A DNA stretch of 64,000 nt. Source: Siphlonurus alternatus (taxonomy: Eukaryota > Arthropoda > Insecta > Ephemeroptera > Siphlonuridae). The translations under genes were made by a program, and so were the position numbers. The notes below the pieces were generated by a model that saw only the letters and a program-made list of their open reading frames with translations, did not search any database and was not told where the DNA came from. Of the stretch, positions 24,782 to 37,500 are shown one piece after another. Numbering within the stretch: the stretch's first letter is position 1; every line of letters starts with the position of its first letter. The stretch is taken from contig OX463778.1 in the NCBI GenBank assembly GCA_949825025.1, positions 48,012,829-48,076,828 of the forward strand, written 5' to 3'.

Positions 24782-25891
24782 TTTACAATCAAAAGTGCAG
24801 TTAAAAGTGCAAGAACTTTTTACTATCAATATAAAAGTATGCATATGTCATTGAAATAATACACGATACATATTAAAATTACGAAGATTATTTAAGGTTT
24901 GGCTGCATGTAATATCTTATTAATTATTGTTCATATTGTAGCCACGTATTTATTTGTTATGCGTTGTATGCAAAAATTGAATATATATACTATTATATAT
25001 ATAATTACAAATTATTACATCTCAGTACTCATTACAAATCTTGCTCATTTCATTTCACATAGATTAATTTTACACGTATGATGTTATGTTTATTACAGAA
25101 TCTTATGTTTGATCTTGATACAGTATATAACTTTTTTACTGTAGCTCTAGCTGCATGCGGTACGTAATGAATTTCTTAAATGAAAATTTTATTAAAGGAT
25201 CGATCTGTGTAAAATAGATTTTTATTCTCTCACTGTCGTCTAAATATACTATATCCATTATAATTATTATAAAAAACTATTTTTTATTTTGATTTTGTGT
25301 ATTTACGAACAGAGCTAATATCCCAGAGCATGATATATATTATAATAATAATGGTTATAGTATATTTAGACAACACGACAGTTACAGAATAAAAATCTAT
25401 TTTACACAGTTCCTTTAATAAAGTTTCCTTTTAAGAAATTCATTATTTTCACTAACGTACCGCATGCAGCTAGATTCGAGCTACATTAAAGTTATACACT
25501 ATTAAGATCAAACATAAGATTCTATAATAAACATAACATCATACGCGTAAAATTAATCTATGTGAAATGAAATGAGCAAGATTTGTAATGATCAAATGAG
25601 TGCTGAGATGTAATAATTTGTAATGATATATATATTATATATATATTTAAATTTTTACACACCACGCATAACAAATTAAATATAAACGTGGCTACAATAT
25701 GTACAATAATTAATAAGATTACATATAGCCAAACCTTAATTAATCTTCGTAATTATAAAATTATGACAGTGCATTATTTCAATGACATAATATGCATAAT
25801 ATATAATTATATATATATTATATACTTATGTATTTTTTACTTATGATAGTAAAAAAGTTCTTGCACTTTTATCTGCACTTTTGATTGTAAA
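24782..25891. repeat. 1.1-kb foldback: about 500-bp inverted arms
   Basis: The left arm (24782 to about 25275) begins 'tttacaatcaaaagtgcag'. The right arm (about 25335-25891) is its reverse complement with scattered substitutions and small indels, ending 'ctgcacttttgattgtaaa'. Landmarks paired across the arms include 'gttgtatgc...' against 'caccacgcataac', 'gtacgtaatgaatttctta' and 'gtctaaatatactata'. The loop is about 60 bases. There is no coding frame. It may be a non-autonomous foldback element or a head-to-head duplication. No clear target duplication was seen. Confidence 0.8.
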
Positions 25892-26007
25892 TTAAGTAAT
25901 TTCTGGCAAAATCATAAAAACGCGTTTGTTTACATTTTTACTTTGTCGTCTGCCAGCTGACAGTATTTAGTGCCAAATACTGTCACCAGTTGGCGCAGTG
26001 ATTAATT

Positions 26008-26092
26008 TTTTAGCCAATCAGCGTGAATTTTGAAAAGGGTGTTCTGTAGTTGAAGATGCTTTCATAAATAGCCGCCCGGTCATGCGTGTAAT
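26008..26092 (+). repeat. Two-copy repeat with CCAAT and TATA-like boxes, copy 2
   Basis: This is the + strand partner of 21712-21794: 'agccaatcagcgtgaatttt', then 'agggtgttctgtagttgaag', 'atgctttcataaatagc' and 'cgcccggtc'. It ends about 15 bases before the target duplication of the large foldback transposon, so it belongs to the insertion site, not to the transposon. Confidence 0.55.
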
Positions 26093-27562
26093 ACTTGTAC
26101 GGTGATACTCTTGGCGAATCACGGACCAAATACCCCCGGACCAAATATCCCCGCCCGGACCGGACGAAATACCCCCGGACGAAATACTCCCGGACGAAAT
26201 ATCCCCGGACGAAATACCCCCGGACGAAATACCCCCTTGTAAGTGGAGAGGGGCGGGTGACCGACGCGGGAGGGGAAGTTGGCTTATTTATAAAGTCTGT
26301 TTTTCTGTCGTTTGTCTGACGTCACGCGCGTCGTATTAAAGAAGGATGTTAGTAACGCCATTTTTCACAACAAATATAATATATATTATGTAATATTCAA
26401 AGTATATTTATAGTTAATGCCGTATCAAGATCTCAAATTGCGTCTTTAATTTTATTATACCAACACATACTCAAAATTGTGCCGCAAACAAACGATTTTT
26501 GTATATGCTATGCTTAATTTGATTGTGCGGCAGTTATAAATTGTCTCAGCATTTTGCAGCAAGATTTTGAAGGTTTTTAAATGATTTTAGATTTTTAAAC
26601 CTAGGTGTGCCCCTAGCGATTTGAGCAAAGCCCGAAATTAACAAATATTTCGGGCTTTGCTCATTTAAATTTGAACATTTCTAGAAGAGCTCAAATCGAA
26701 AAAAGCAATCCACGACGAGAAGTTTTATATCGGGCTTTGCTCATTTAAATTTGATCATTTCTAGAAGTGCTAAAATCGGAAAAAGCGAACCCCGACGAGA
26801 AGTTTTATTTCGGGGTTTGCTCATTTAAATTTGCTCATTTCTAAAAGTGCCCAACTCGAAAAAAGCAACCCCGACGAGAAGTTTTATTTCGGGGTTTGCT
26901 CATTTAAATTTGCTCATTTCTAAAAGTGCCCAACTCGAAAAAAGCAACCCCGACGGGAATTTTTATTTCGGGCTTATTTGCTCACTGTTTTGATCATTTC
27001 TAGAAGTGCTCAAAGCAAAATGAAAAATAATATTTGGAAATTGTGCCGTATTATATAGCAATAAATAGTAAAATAATGTAAATTTAATTATATTTTAATT
27101 ATATATCACTTTTTTAATTTATTAATTAAAATACAAATTTAACATTAATAGCGTGTAAAGTATTTTTTTTTTTTTTTATTAAAACATTTATTTCTGTATT
27201 ATTCAAGTCATATTGAAAGAAATTAACACGATTTTTTCACACTGAGAGACACTTTTAATTTTTTTATAATTAAAGGGTATGATTACAATTTATTTACTCT
27301 AGCAATGAATTCCAGGTTGCAGATGAACAATTTCTAAGTTCAGACGACGTACCATGCACTCATGACAAACAAAAGGGTGTCTCAGATCAGCAGCAGCATT
27401 AGCAAATTCAAAGCAAAGTTTTGTGTTTTGCAACTACAAGAAAGGTTGTCAATCTAAAACATATATGTTGTGCAAAGAAAAAATTTAGATGAAATTTAAA
27501 ATGCCATGATAGTAATCCATGTAAAAATAAGTCAAGTTCAGGTAATAATAAGATCAGGTAAT

Positions 27563-27580
27563 ATTTATTTATTTATTCAT

Positions 27581-27663
<83 letters not shown>

Positions 27664-27666
27664 TTT
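27563..27666. repeat. (TTTA)n microsatellite
   Basis: About 25 copies of a TTTA unit with one interruption, in the loop of the large foldback transposon. The Leu-Phe-Ile-Tyr open frame across it is an artefact. Confidence 0.97.
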
Positions 27667-28809
27667 TAAATTAGTAGGTTTGGTACTATCTTGAGGAGCT
27701 CTTTGCTCCTTAGCAAGTTCTGTAAATGAAGTTAAAACGATTTTATAATATATCAGCTGTAAAAAATTTATTTAAATTAACTAACATACAATATTAATAT
27801 AAAAAATGTGACAAAATCGTATTTTTCAGTATGACTTGAATAAAACAGAAAGAAATATTTTAATAAAAAAATAATATACACGCTAATGCTAAATTTGTAT
27901 TTCTTTACTTAATTAAAAAAGTGATGTATGTAATTAAAATATTATTAAATTCAAAATATTTTATTGCTTTAATTATTTATTACAAATTATTACTATAATA
28001 CGGCACAATTTCCAATTATTATTTTTCACTTTGCTTTGAGCACTTCTAGAAATGATCAAAACAGTGAGCAAATTAAGCCCGAAATAAAACTTCTCGTCAG
28101 GGTTTGTATTTTTCGAGTTGAGCACTTCTAGAAATGATCAAATTTAAATGAGCAAACCCCGAAATGAAACTTCATGTCAAGGTTTGCTTTTTCCGATTTG
28201 AGCACTTCTAGAAATGGTCAAATTTAATTGAATAAATTTAAGCCCGAAATAAAACTTCTCGTCGGGGTTTGCTTTTTTCGATTTGAGCACTTCTAGAAAT
28301 GTTCAAATTTATATGAGCAAAAAGCCCAAAATATTTGTTAATTTCGGGCTTTGCTCAAATCGCTAGGGGCACACCTAGATGTGCGCATTGAATTCGGGCT
28401 TTGGTGCCAAATTATATAAATATAGAAAAGGAAGGAATAAATAAGGAAATAAATAGAACAACTTTAAGTAAATTAAGTTTCTTCAGGAGGGGTATACACA
28501 TGCGCTACGTTAAGTGTTCATGGCACCTATAATATAGCACCAGAGGACCAGAAACAATAAAAAATATTGCATTTTTATACCTATCCCAATCGAATCAGAA
28601 TTAAAAAATTACACAAAAAAAATTTACTTATATTTTTTTTTTTAAGTTAAAAAATTATATAGGGACGATTTTGAAAATTTTTAGTTTAAAAAAAAAATCT
28701 AAAAAAAATGCAATAAACACTAATAATTAACATGCATAAAATGTATCGTATCAAAATATATTACACATTAATTTTAATTCGATATGAATAATATGATAAA
28801 TTAATGCAT

Positions 28810-29300
28810 GATGTGTTGGCCTAACGTTACTAACTTCCTTCTTTAATACGACGCGCGTGACATCAGACAAACGACAGAAAAACAGACTTTATAAATTTTA
28901 GCACTTCTAGAAATTTAAATGAGCAAAGCCCGATATAAAACTTCTCGTCGTGGATTGCTTTTTTCGATTTGAGCACTTCTAGAAATGTTCAAATTTAAAT
29001 GCATGAGCAAAGCCCGAAATATTTGTTAATTTCGGGCTTTGCTCAAATCGCTAGGGGCACACCTAGGTTTAAAAATCTAAAATCGTTTAAAAACCTTCAA
29101 AATCTTGCTGCAAAATGCTGAGACAATTTATAATTGCCGCACAATCAAATTAAGCATAGCATATACAAAAATCGTTTGTTTGCGGCACAATTTTGAGTAT
29201 GTGTTGGTATAATAAAATTAAAGACGCAATTTGAGATCTTGATACGGCATTAACTATAAATATACTTTGAATATTACATAATATATAATATATTTGTTGT
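28810..29300. repeat. Duplicated arm segment inside the right arm of the foldback transposon
   Basis: The string running from 'gttactaacttccttcttta' through 'cagacaaacgacagaaaaac' to 'agactttataaa' occurs at about 28828-28900 and again at about 29312-29384. The 'cgggctttgctcaaatcgct' block occurs at about 28345 and again at about 29034. The right arm is therefore longer than the left and carries a partial internal copy. Confidence 0.75.
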
Positions 29301-29822
29301 GAAAAATGGCGTTACTAACTTCCTTCTTTAATACGACGCGCGTGACGTCATCAGACAAACGACAGAAAAACAGACTTTATAAATAAAGTCAACTTCCCCC
29401 CCCCTCCCGCGTCTGTCACCCGCCCCTCTCCACTTACAAGGGGGTATTTCGTCCGAGGGTATTTCGTCCGGGAGTATTTCGTCCGGGGATATTTCGTCCG
29501 GGAGTATTTCGTCCGGGGGTATTTCGTCCGGTCCGGGCGGGGATATTTGGTCCGGGGGTATTTCGTCCGGGGGTATTTGGTCCGCTTACCACTCTTGGCC
29601 GCTCTTGTTGTTCTTTATTACAATGCTATAATATATAATAATGGACTATATGAACTCGAATGCTATTTTAAATGTACGTAGATTTAGCCTTGTCCGTCAC
29701 CCACATTGCAAGAGATACATTTATCGTCACAATTTATGTCGTTTGACGAGTCCATCTCAGAGTTATTTTGAAATTATATTTATGACAATATCACGGCTTA
29801 GTAACTACTGCTATGGTTGGAA

Positions 29823-29858
29823 CAGAGCGTACTTGATTACCTAATCAAGTACGCTCTG
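29823..29858. repeat. 36-bp palindrome flanked by an 8-bp direct repeat
   Basis: CAGAGCGTACTTGATTA (29823-29839) and its exact reverse complement (29842-29858) are separated by two bases. GGTTGGAA is present at 29815-29822 and again at 29858-29865. Confidence 0.85.
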
Positions 29859-29869
29859 GTTGGAAAATA

Positions 29870-31600
<1,731 letters not shown>

Positions 31601-31690
31601 ATATGAATGTTATACTTCATTGAATTTACCCTTGAATTTCTTTGGTGTAATATATACTTCTTGTCCTCTATTATCCATCAATTTTTCAAA

Positions 31691-31918
31691 ATGAACAAGA
31701 GAAGTGACAAACATGTAGGAAAGGTTAGAAATAAAAAGGGGTTAATTGTTGTTGCTCAAAGTTCAGATGAGCTGCACGGACATTTTGGTGGGCACCGAGC
31801 CATGGAGAACAATGAATACCGGCTGCAGTGCGACCTCTGTAAGCATTGCGACGAGGAGACTTGCCGTCCATTCAAGAGTCGTTGTCTGCCGCTCAATAAA
31901 AATAACCAGCAACGCTAA
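31691..31918 (+). CDS. Possible small Cys-containing protein, unassigned
   Basis: A frame from an internal Met (MNKRSDKHVGKVRNKKGLIV) reads about 75 codons to TAA. Its second half has five cysteines in a short span, CDLCKHCDEETCRPFKSRC, followed by a basic tail. The frame is open upstream to 31607 and starts with a hydrophobic run (MLYFIEFTLEFLWCNIYFL), which could act as a signal sequence if that start is used. Coding-like GC content is limited to about 31760-31920. I know no family with this spacing. It could be a small secreted peptide, a terminal exon, or chance. Confidence 0.3.
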   Translation: MNKRSDKHVGKVRNKKGLIVVAQSSDELHGHFGGHRAMENNEYRLQCDLCKHCDEETCRPFKSRCLPLNKNNQQR

Positions 31919-32102
31919 CCAACATCCTGTCGCCAATAATAGACGCATCAGCACTAGTTATCTCCGATTACCTCACTTTTCAATGACATTTGTGAAGTGC
32001 TAAATATTTGATTTATAACACATCGACATCAATCATTTGTTTATAAACAAGAAGGAATTTTTAGTAATTTTAGCAACTCTTGTTTACGATGAAACATTAC
32101 TA

Positions 32103-32160
32103 TATAGGGGGCATACAAGACCAAAATGTGTCAATTACCCCAAAATATCAATCAATCTAA
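32103..32160 (+). repeat. Dispersed repeat (two opposite copies), copy 1
   Basis: 'tagggggcatacaagaccaa' and 'aatgtgtcaattaccccaaa' match, in reverse complement, 44642-44701 with few changes. The element borders are unknown. Confidence 0.6.
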
Positions 32161-32169
32161 TCTATTATA

Positions 32170-33370
32170 ATCATTATTTAGAAGTTGAAGCAGAGAAATA
32201 AATTTATTACAAATTTAGTATACTTGCAACGGAAAGAAAATTTGTAGCATGAGTACATGGATTTTTTGCATGCTATCCTGCCGTTGTATTGTGTACTATT
32301 TATCTAGTTAGATCACGAAAATTATATAAATAGTCAATTTTATAATATGTATATAGTATTGCACTTTATATTTAAAATTATTTATTACTTGCACTATCTT
32401 AATCTAACAATGGTAAATCAAGATGCCAAAAATGCATTGTGGAGCTGTATGTATTTATTTTTTTAATTATAAAATTGATGATACTGAATATTACCCAATT
32501 CATATAATTTCTGCGTAATTGTAATTATATTGTCTGAAAAATTTACAGATTAGACACATAGGTAGTGTATTGAATCTTCCATCAATTTTACTATTTTATT
32601 CCATTTGTTTTTGTTGTTGTTGTTTTTTCATGACACGTAGATTCAGTTTAAAACAAAGCGTTTTTTCAACGAATTTGCAATTATTGTAACAAAGTTCCTT
32701 TAAAAAAATACGAAGGAAAATTGTTTACAACTAAAAAGATAAGATATGACCAATTTGCATAGAAATTAATGGTAAAAAAAGTGAACACGATAGTAATATT
32801 TGCGACATAATTTTGTTATTACACACATGACACTCATAGGGTAAATTATTGCCTCGTCTTTGTCGTTCTAGTAAAAAAAGAGGCTATCTGAAAAGGGTGG
32901 TAATTGATTTTTAATGAGCGTGGCGTGCGATATACGAGGGGCTATCTTGCTGGAGGTGGAGATTTTAACGCGTGGACAACACTTTCTCCAGTGCCTATCT
33001 CAAGCATGCTCGCCAAACCTGCACACTATCGACATGCGAGCAAATGCTTAGGTATATACCTTTGCATAACGGCATATTATGTCAATTAGTCAGACATCGC
33101 GTTCAAAGGTGATAAAGTACAGGAGTAATTAAGTGTTTGTTCACTCATTCTCATTAGTTTTTTTTTTATAGTTTATTCATAAGTAAAATATAGAAATCAA
33201 ACTATATTTTGGGCAGTAATTTAATAGTAAAGCAAAAGCAAATTCATAAATATAAGTATGCATATAATAAACTAAAGTTTTGTATGATATTTGAAATATA
33301 TTTTATTTCCTCCTATACTATATAATTAATATAATTATAATGATTATTTATTCGTGTATTGAAATGCTAT
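32170..33370. other. AT-rich gene-free stretch
   Basis: I see no supported gene. A GC-richer patch at 32910-33060 has a 61-codon + frame but no splice partners or recognisable motif. Confidence 0.4.
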
Positions 33371-33371
33371 A

Positions 33372-33498
33372 CATTGAATCACTACGTTTACATGACGGTG
33401 TTTAATGCGTATTCGTTGACGACGGATAATGTTATTCTTATGAGGCGTCGTCAACGGATGCGTATTAAACACCTTCATGTAAACGTAGTGATTGAATG
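33372..33498. mobile_element. MITE-like hairpin, about 52-bp arms
   Basis: The left arm begins CATTGAATCACTACGTTTAC and runs to 'cgttgacgac'. The right arm is its reverse complement with a few mismatches, ending 'cgtagtgattgaatg'. The centre is about 23 bases. No coding frame. Confidence 0.8.
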
Positions 33499-34529
33499 GA
33501 GAAGAAGAGCCTATAATAAAGACCTATCAACACAGCTATAGCATGCGCAGCTGCAATGGAACAGAAAAAGATGCTGCATAATTAAATCAGCACCAATGCA
33601 CATACTTCCCGAGAAAAAACAGCATTACAAAAAGAAATGAAATCATACACAATAATGAAATAAAAATCAACTCCAACAATTAAAATAAATAAATATTTAA
33701 TGTTCTACATATGTTTGTAATTTGATATTGCACTAATAATTATGGTAATAATTTTCATGACTCATCAATTCATTGTATATGTCAAGCACGTGCGTGCATC
33801 TCTGATCTACTGGTATATAACATCAAGAGATAGATTTTTATACGAGCGCGCATCTTTTTATCTGCACTTGGCTTCTAGTATGGCAAGGTCAATCAAAACA
33901 GATGATCAAGATATTGCACTCGTGAACCATCAAAGTGAAGATGGAGTTGTGACGTCATTAGTGTCAGTGACACGTTAATAAAGTGTGGAAATTGAGATTT
34001 TTCATTGTCAGTGTGTTAGCCAGCACCGGAGCTCTCAGTCGGTCGCTCTACTTCGTACAGTTGTCATCATCTTTTGGTCCAAACAAAGGTGTATTGTTTT
34101 AGTGCTAGCAAGTGGATGTTATTCAGTATGTAAGTGTAAAAATATACTCTTTTTATGTGTTAAAAAGTTTTTATGACAATAAGGGGAAAAAAATAGATAT
34201 TACAATACTGACAGCATTGATAATTTAAAAAGAAAAAACACTGTAAAATAAGTATGTTTAACATATTGATAACAATTTGAAGTACAATTTTATAACAACG
34301 AATTTGATAATAAGTGATATATCATTTTTTTATACATACATTGCGTGATAAAAAGAGAAATATTATTTTTTATTTTTATTTTCTTTCCTTAAAATATTCT
34401 TTTACATAACACGTCAACTAACAAAGTAATAGGGTAGGAGTGTAAAAAAAAAAAAAAAAAAGTAGGAGAAAAAAAATCTACGCCTCCCACTCCTGTCCAA
34501 GCGAATATCAGCTGGGTTGGTTTGCCACC

Positions 34530-34571
34530 TATATATATCAGTGCAAGGTAGAGTGTGGACTACACTTAACA
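34530..34571 (+). promoter_or_regulatory. Core promoter of hyaluronidase copy 1
   Basis: A TATA element (ctatatatat, 34530-34539) lies 33 bases before the ATG at 34572, followed by 'tcagtg', a plausible initiator. If transcription starts about 30 bases after the TATA, the 5' leader is only about ten bases long; the start site is inferred. Confidence 0.45.
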
Positions 34572-37500
34572 ATGCTGCTACCATTGTTGCTAGTAACTTT
34601 GGTCACCGTGGTGTCCACCGCGGACGAAGCTTACGATGTATATTGGAACATTCCAACGTTCATGTGTCACAAGTATGGTATATTATTCAACGTGTCTCAG
34701 TACGGAATCTCTCAGAACCAAGACGATCAATTCAAGGGAGAAAAGGTTCTCATTCTATACGACCCAGGTTTGTTCCCCGCCTTCCTGTCTGACGAGGGTG
34801 CGGGCGAGGACGAGGATGACTCGGTGATCGGCAGGCAAGGTAACGTGGTGGCCAGGAACGGCGGACTTCCTCAGCTCGGAGACCTCAACCTCCACCTCAA
34901 GCACATGCGCAAGCTCATTGACGAGGAGATTCCTGACCAGAATTTTGCAGGTGAGACTTTCAAACATATTCATCTCTTAATTGATCTTAACTGAAACAAT
35001 ATAAATTACCGAGAGAAATAAAAAAATTCTAGCAATCGAATACATGAAATGAAATTTAATCGCCCAAATTTGATTCCACTCAAAATTTAAAATAAAGTTT
35101 TCCTTTCCTATTTATTTATTTATTTATTTATTTATTTTTTTTTTACGTTTTCTCCACGAATGACAACCCCAATGATAGAAGCAAAGAATTAATATGATAT
35201 TAATTTCTTTGATAGAAGACTAAGAAAACAAATCATAACAATTCTAACAGCAGCAAGCGTCACGTCTAATAATTTTAGTTCATTGATGGCGTAACAAATG
35301 CATAATAAATAATGAATGACAGACTTATCTAAATAATTGAAATTTCTACCATGCAGGTCTGATTTTCATTAGAAATTAAATTCATTCGAGCAGCATATAA
35401 CTTTAAAAAACAATCTGATCCACTATAAATGCTGTTCCATTTTTCAACAATACATAAATTAACATAGTTAATATGAATTATTAATATGACAAGGCCGAGA
35501 ATTTAATTGTCAAAACCTTGCATTGTCAATCTATCAATCAAAAACGTCTCATGATTGGTTCTCCACCTAAATTAACGTCAAGTGCATCGCGGTCAGGGCC
35601 TGACCTGTGACGTCACGCTGCATCAAACTGCAGTCAGCGGCGTGCATCAAAAAAGACAGGCAAGTGCATGGGGGCGTGGCCGTGACCGTGTAGTCGCGTG
35701 CTGCCGCGCTGTCACCACGCGCCGGGTTCCGCTTACCGCCAAGGTCGCCAGTGACAGAAGACATCGTGTTTTTGTCATACAATGGGTGTGTCTGTCATGT
35801 CCATTAGCAAATCAATTATACCTGTACTATTTACCTACATTATAAACAAAATTAAGGGTTTACAGAAAATAAGTTGATTACACAAATTTAACTTTGAAAC
35901 ATTATTAAAAAAAACTTAAATAATAACTAAAATATCAATCAATATACTATCAAGAAATTCATCATAAGTAAATATGTCTCTATAACAGTAACATGCATTC
36001 AAATCAGCAAGATCAGCCCCTTATTCTTTTAAATTTATCAGGATATTATGAAATCGGAAACAATTACTACCAGTAAAAAAAATACTATAATTAACTAACC
36101 ACATTAACGTCACTGAAAATCGAAATTTTTGTTTTTCCTACAGCATCATTTTACCCGCAAGTGACACATCTGTAGCACGCTCACATTGAGCAGCATAGCA
36201 TTGTTATTGGAGTGACTGTTGGCGTTGCAGCATTGTAACAATTGATATCAATTATTAGTCAGAGAGTGCGGGCATCAATTATAGGACGCAATAAGCAATA
36301 ATTTTAATAACTTAAAATCAAGCGTTTTTTTGTTTTTTTATGTTTTACCATTATAGTATTAATTATAGTATAAATTTAGACATGCAGCCTTGCAGTATGC
36401 CAATGTTATTGTCAAGGTGGATAAAGTTATTATAACTTTACCCGCCTTGGTATTGTCCGCGCAGTGACAATTAAAAAGTAAATAATAATAAAATAGTATA
36501 TATTATATAATAATTATTCATATCTGTTACGGTCGTTTAGAACTTTGAAAAAATGCTCAAAATATTACAAAATTATTAATGTTGAAATAAGTATGTTAAC
36601 TGTAATCAATAATAATGTAACTAATTGCAATGGTTAGCATCCATGATGACATCACCAATCCTTTGTCCTCCCATTTACTTACAAAAAAAGATTGAGCGCA
36701 CGTAAGATCCTATACGGAGCAATTTTTCGATCGCTTATTGTTAACCCTCTAAATAAGTTATGTTTGCAAATTTAAAATTACGTATTGGCACTAACCTTTT
36801 ACGTTTGCTGCTATAAAAATTTTATTATTTGCCTTGGGTCAGTTTAATTAAAGAGCATCTAAAGAATTTCGCGGTAGTAGTGTTTTGACTTCGAGCCGAA
36901 AAAACGTGCGCAGAAGGGTTGCGCGCCGATGCGCGGTGGTTGTAGCAGGAGTCAAAATTAGCAAACGAACATGGCGACTATATAATTTTTCTGATGGATA
37001 CTTACCATTGGAAATCACTACAAATTTCAAATTAACACCTCTGACTGCCAAACAAGTATAAGCGACATTGATGAGTGAAACTGAATTATAGAAGAGTTAA
37101 ATCTCAGTGAAATGGAAACTTTTGTGATTTTTTTTTTTTTTTTTTTTTTTCATATTCTTGAGACACCAATCGTAATCAAAGCAGTACATAAAAACCACAA
37201 CTTGATCGTAGAGAAACGTGGATAATTTTCAAGATAGAGTTTCTTCGTCGATTTCAACGAACAAGTCTGTTTTTCTCATCCGGATATATCGTCTGCATCT
37301 CACAATACAAATGGAAATATACATGTAAACCCATAAGCTATTTGTATACCATCCCAAGATTGAGTGATCCCCTTCAATCGAAGGACTGAATCCCATGAAT
37401 GTGATGTGTGCACGGACACGTGTTGCAGGAGTGGGCGTGCTGGACTTCGAATCGTGGCGGCCGACTTACCGCCAGAACTGGGCCTCGCTCAACGTCTACC

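Larger units (their letters stand above)
26116..29590. mobile_element. 3.5-kb Foldback-type transposon with 9-bp target duplication
   Basis: The element is bounded by ACTCTTGGC at 26107-26115 and at 29591-29599. Its inverted arms have a layered structure. The outer layer is an array of about 16-base units built on 'ggacgaaatacccc' (26122-26236 left, 29440-29584 right). Next comes a non-repeated arm containing 'gacgtcacgcgcgtcgtatt' and 'ttgtgccgcaaacaaacgat'. The inner layer is an array of roughly 78-85-base units containing 'cgacgagaagttttatttcg' and 'gctcatttaaatttg' (about 26617-27010 left; about 28020-28375 and 28890-29060 right). The arms meet a loop of about 540 bases (27250-27790) with a (TTTA)n tract. 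I find no transposase frame, so this copy is non-autonomous. The 9-bp duplication and repeat-built arms match Foldback (FB)-class elements. Confidence 0.9.

Noticed and set aside
26095..26319. 74-codon frame with repeated R-T-K-Y-P units
   Set aside because: It is the translation of the outer repeat array of the foldback transposon; the repeat unit explains it and no start or splice context exists.
27506..27694. 62-codon frame of Leu-Phe-Ile-Tyr repeats
   Set aside because: Translation of the (TTTA)n microsatellite in the foldback loop.
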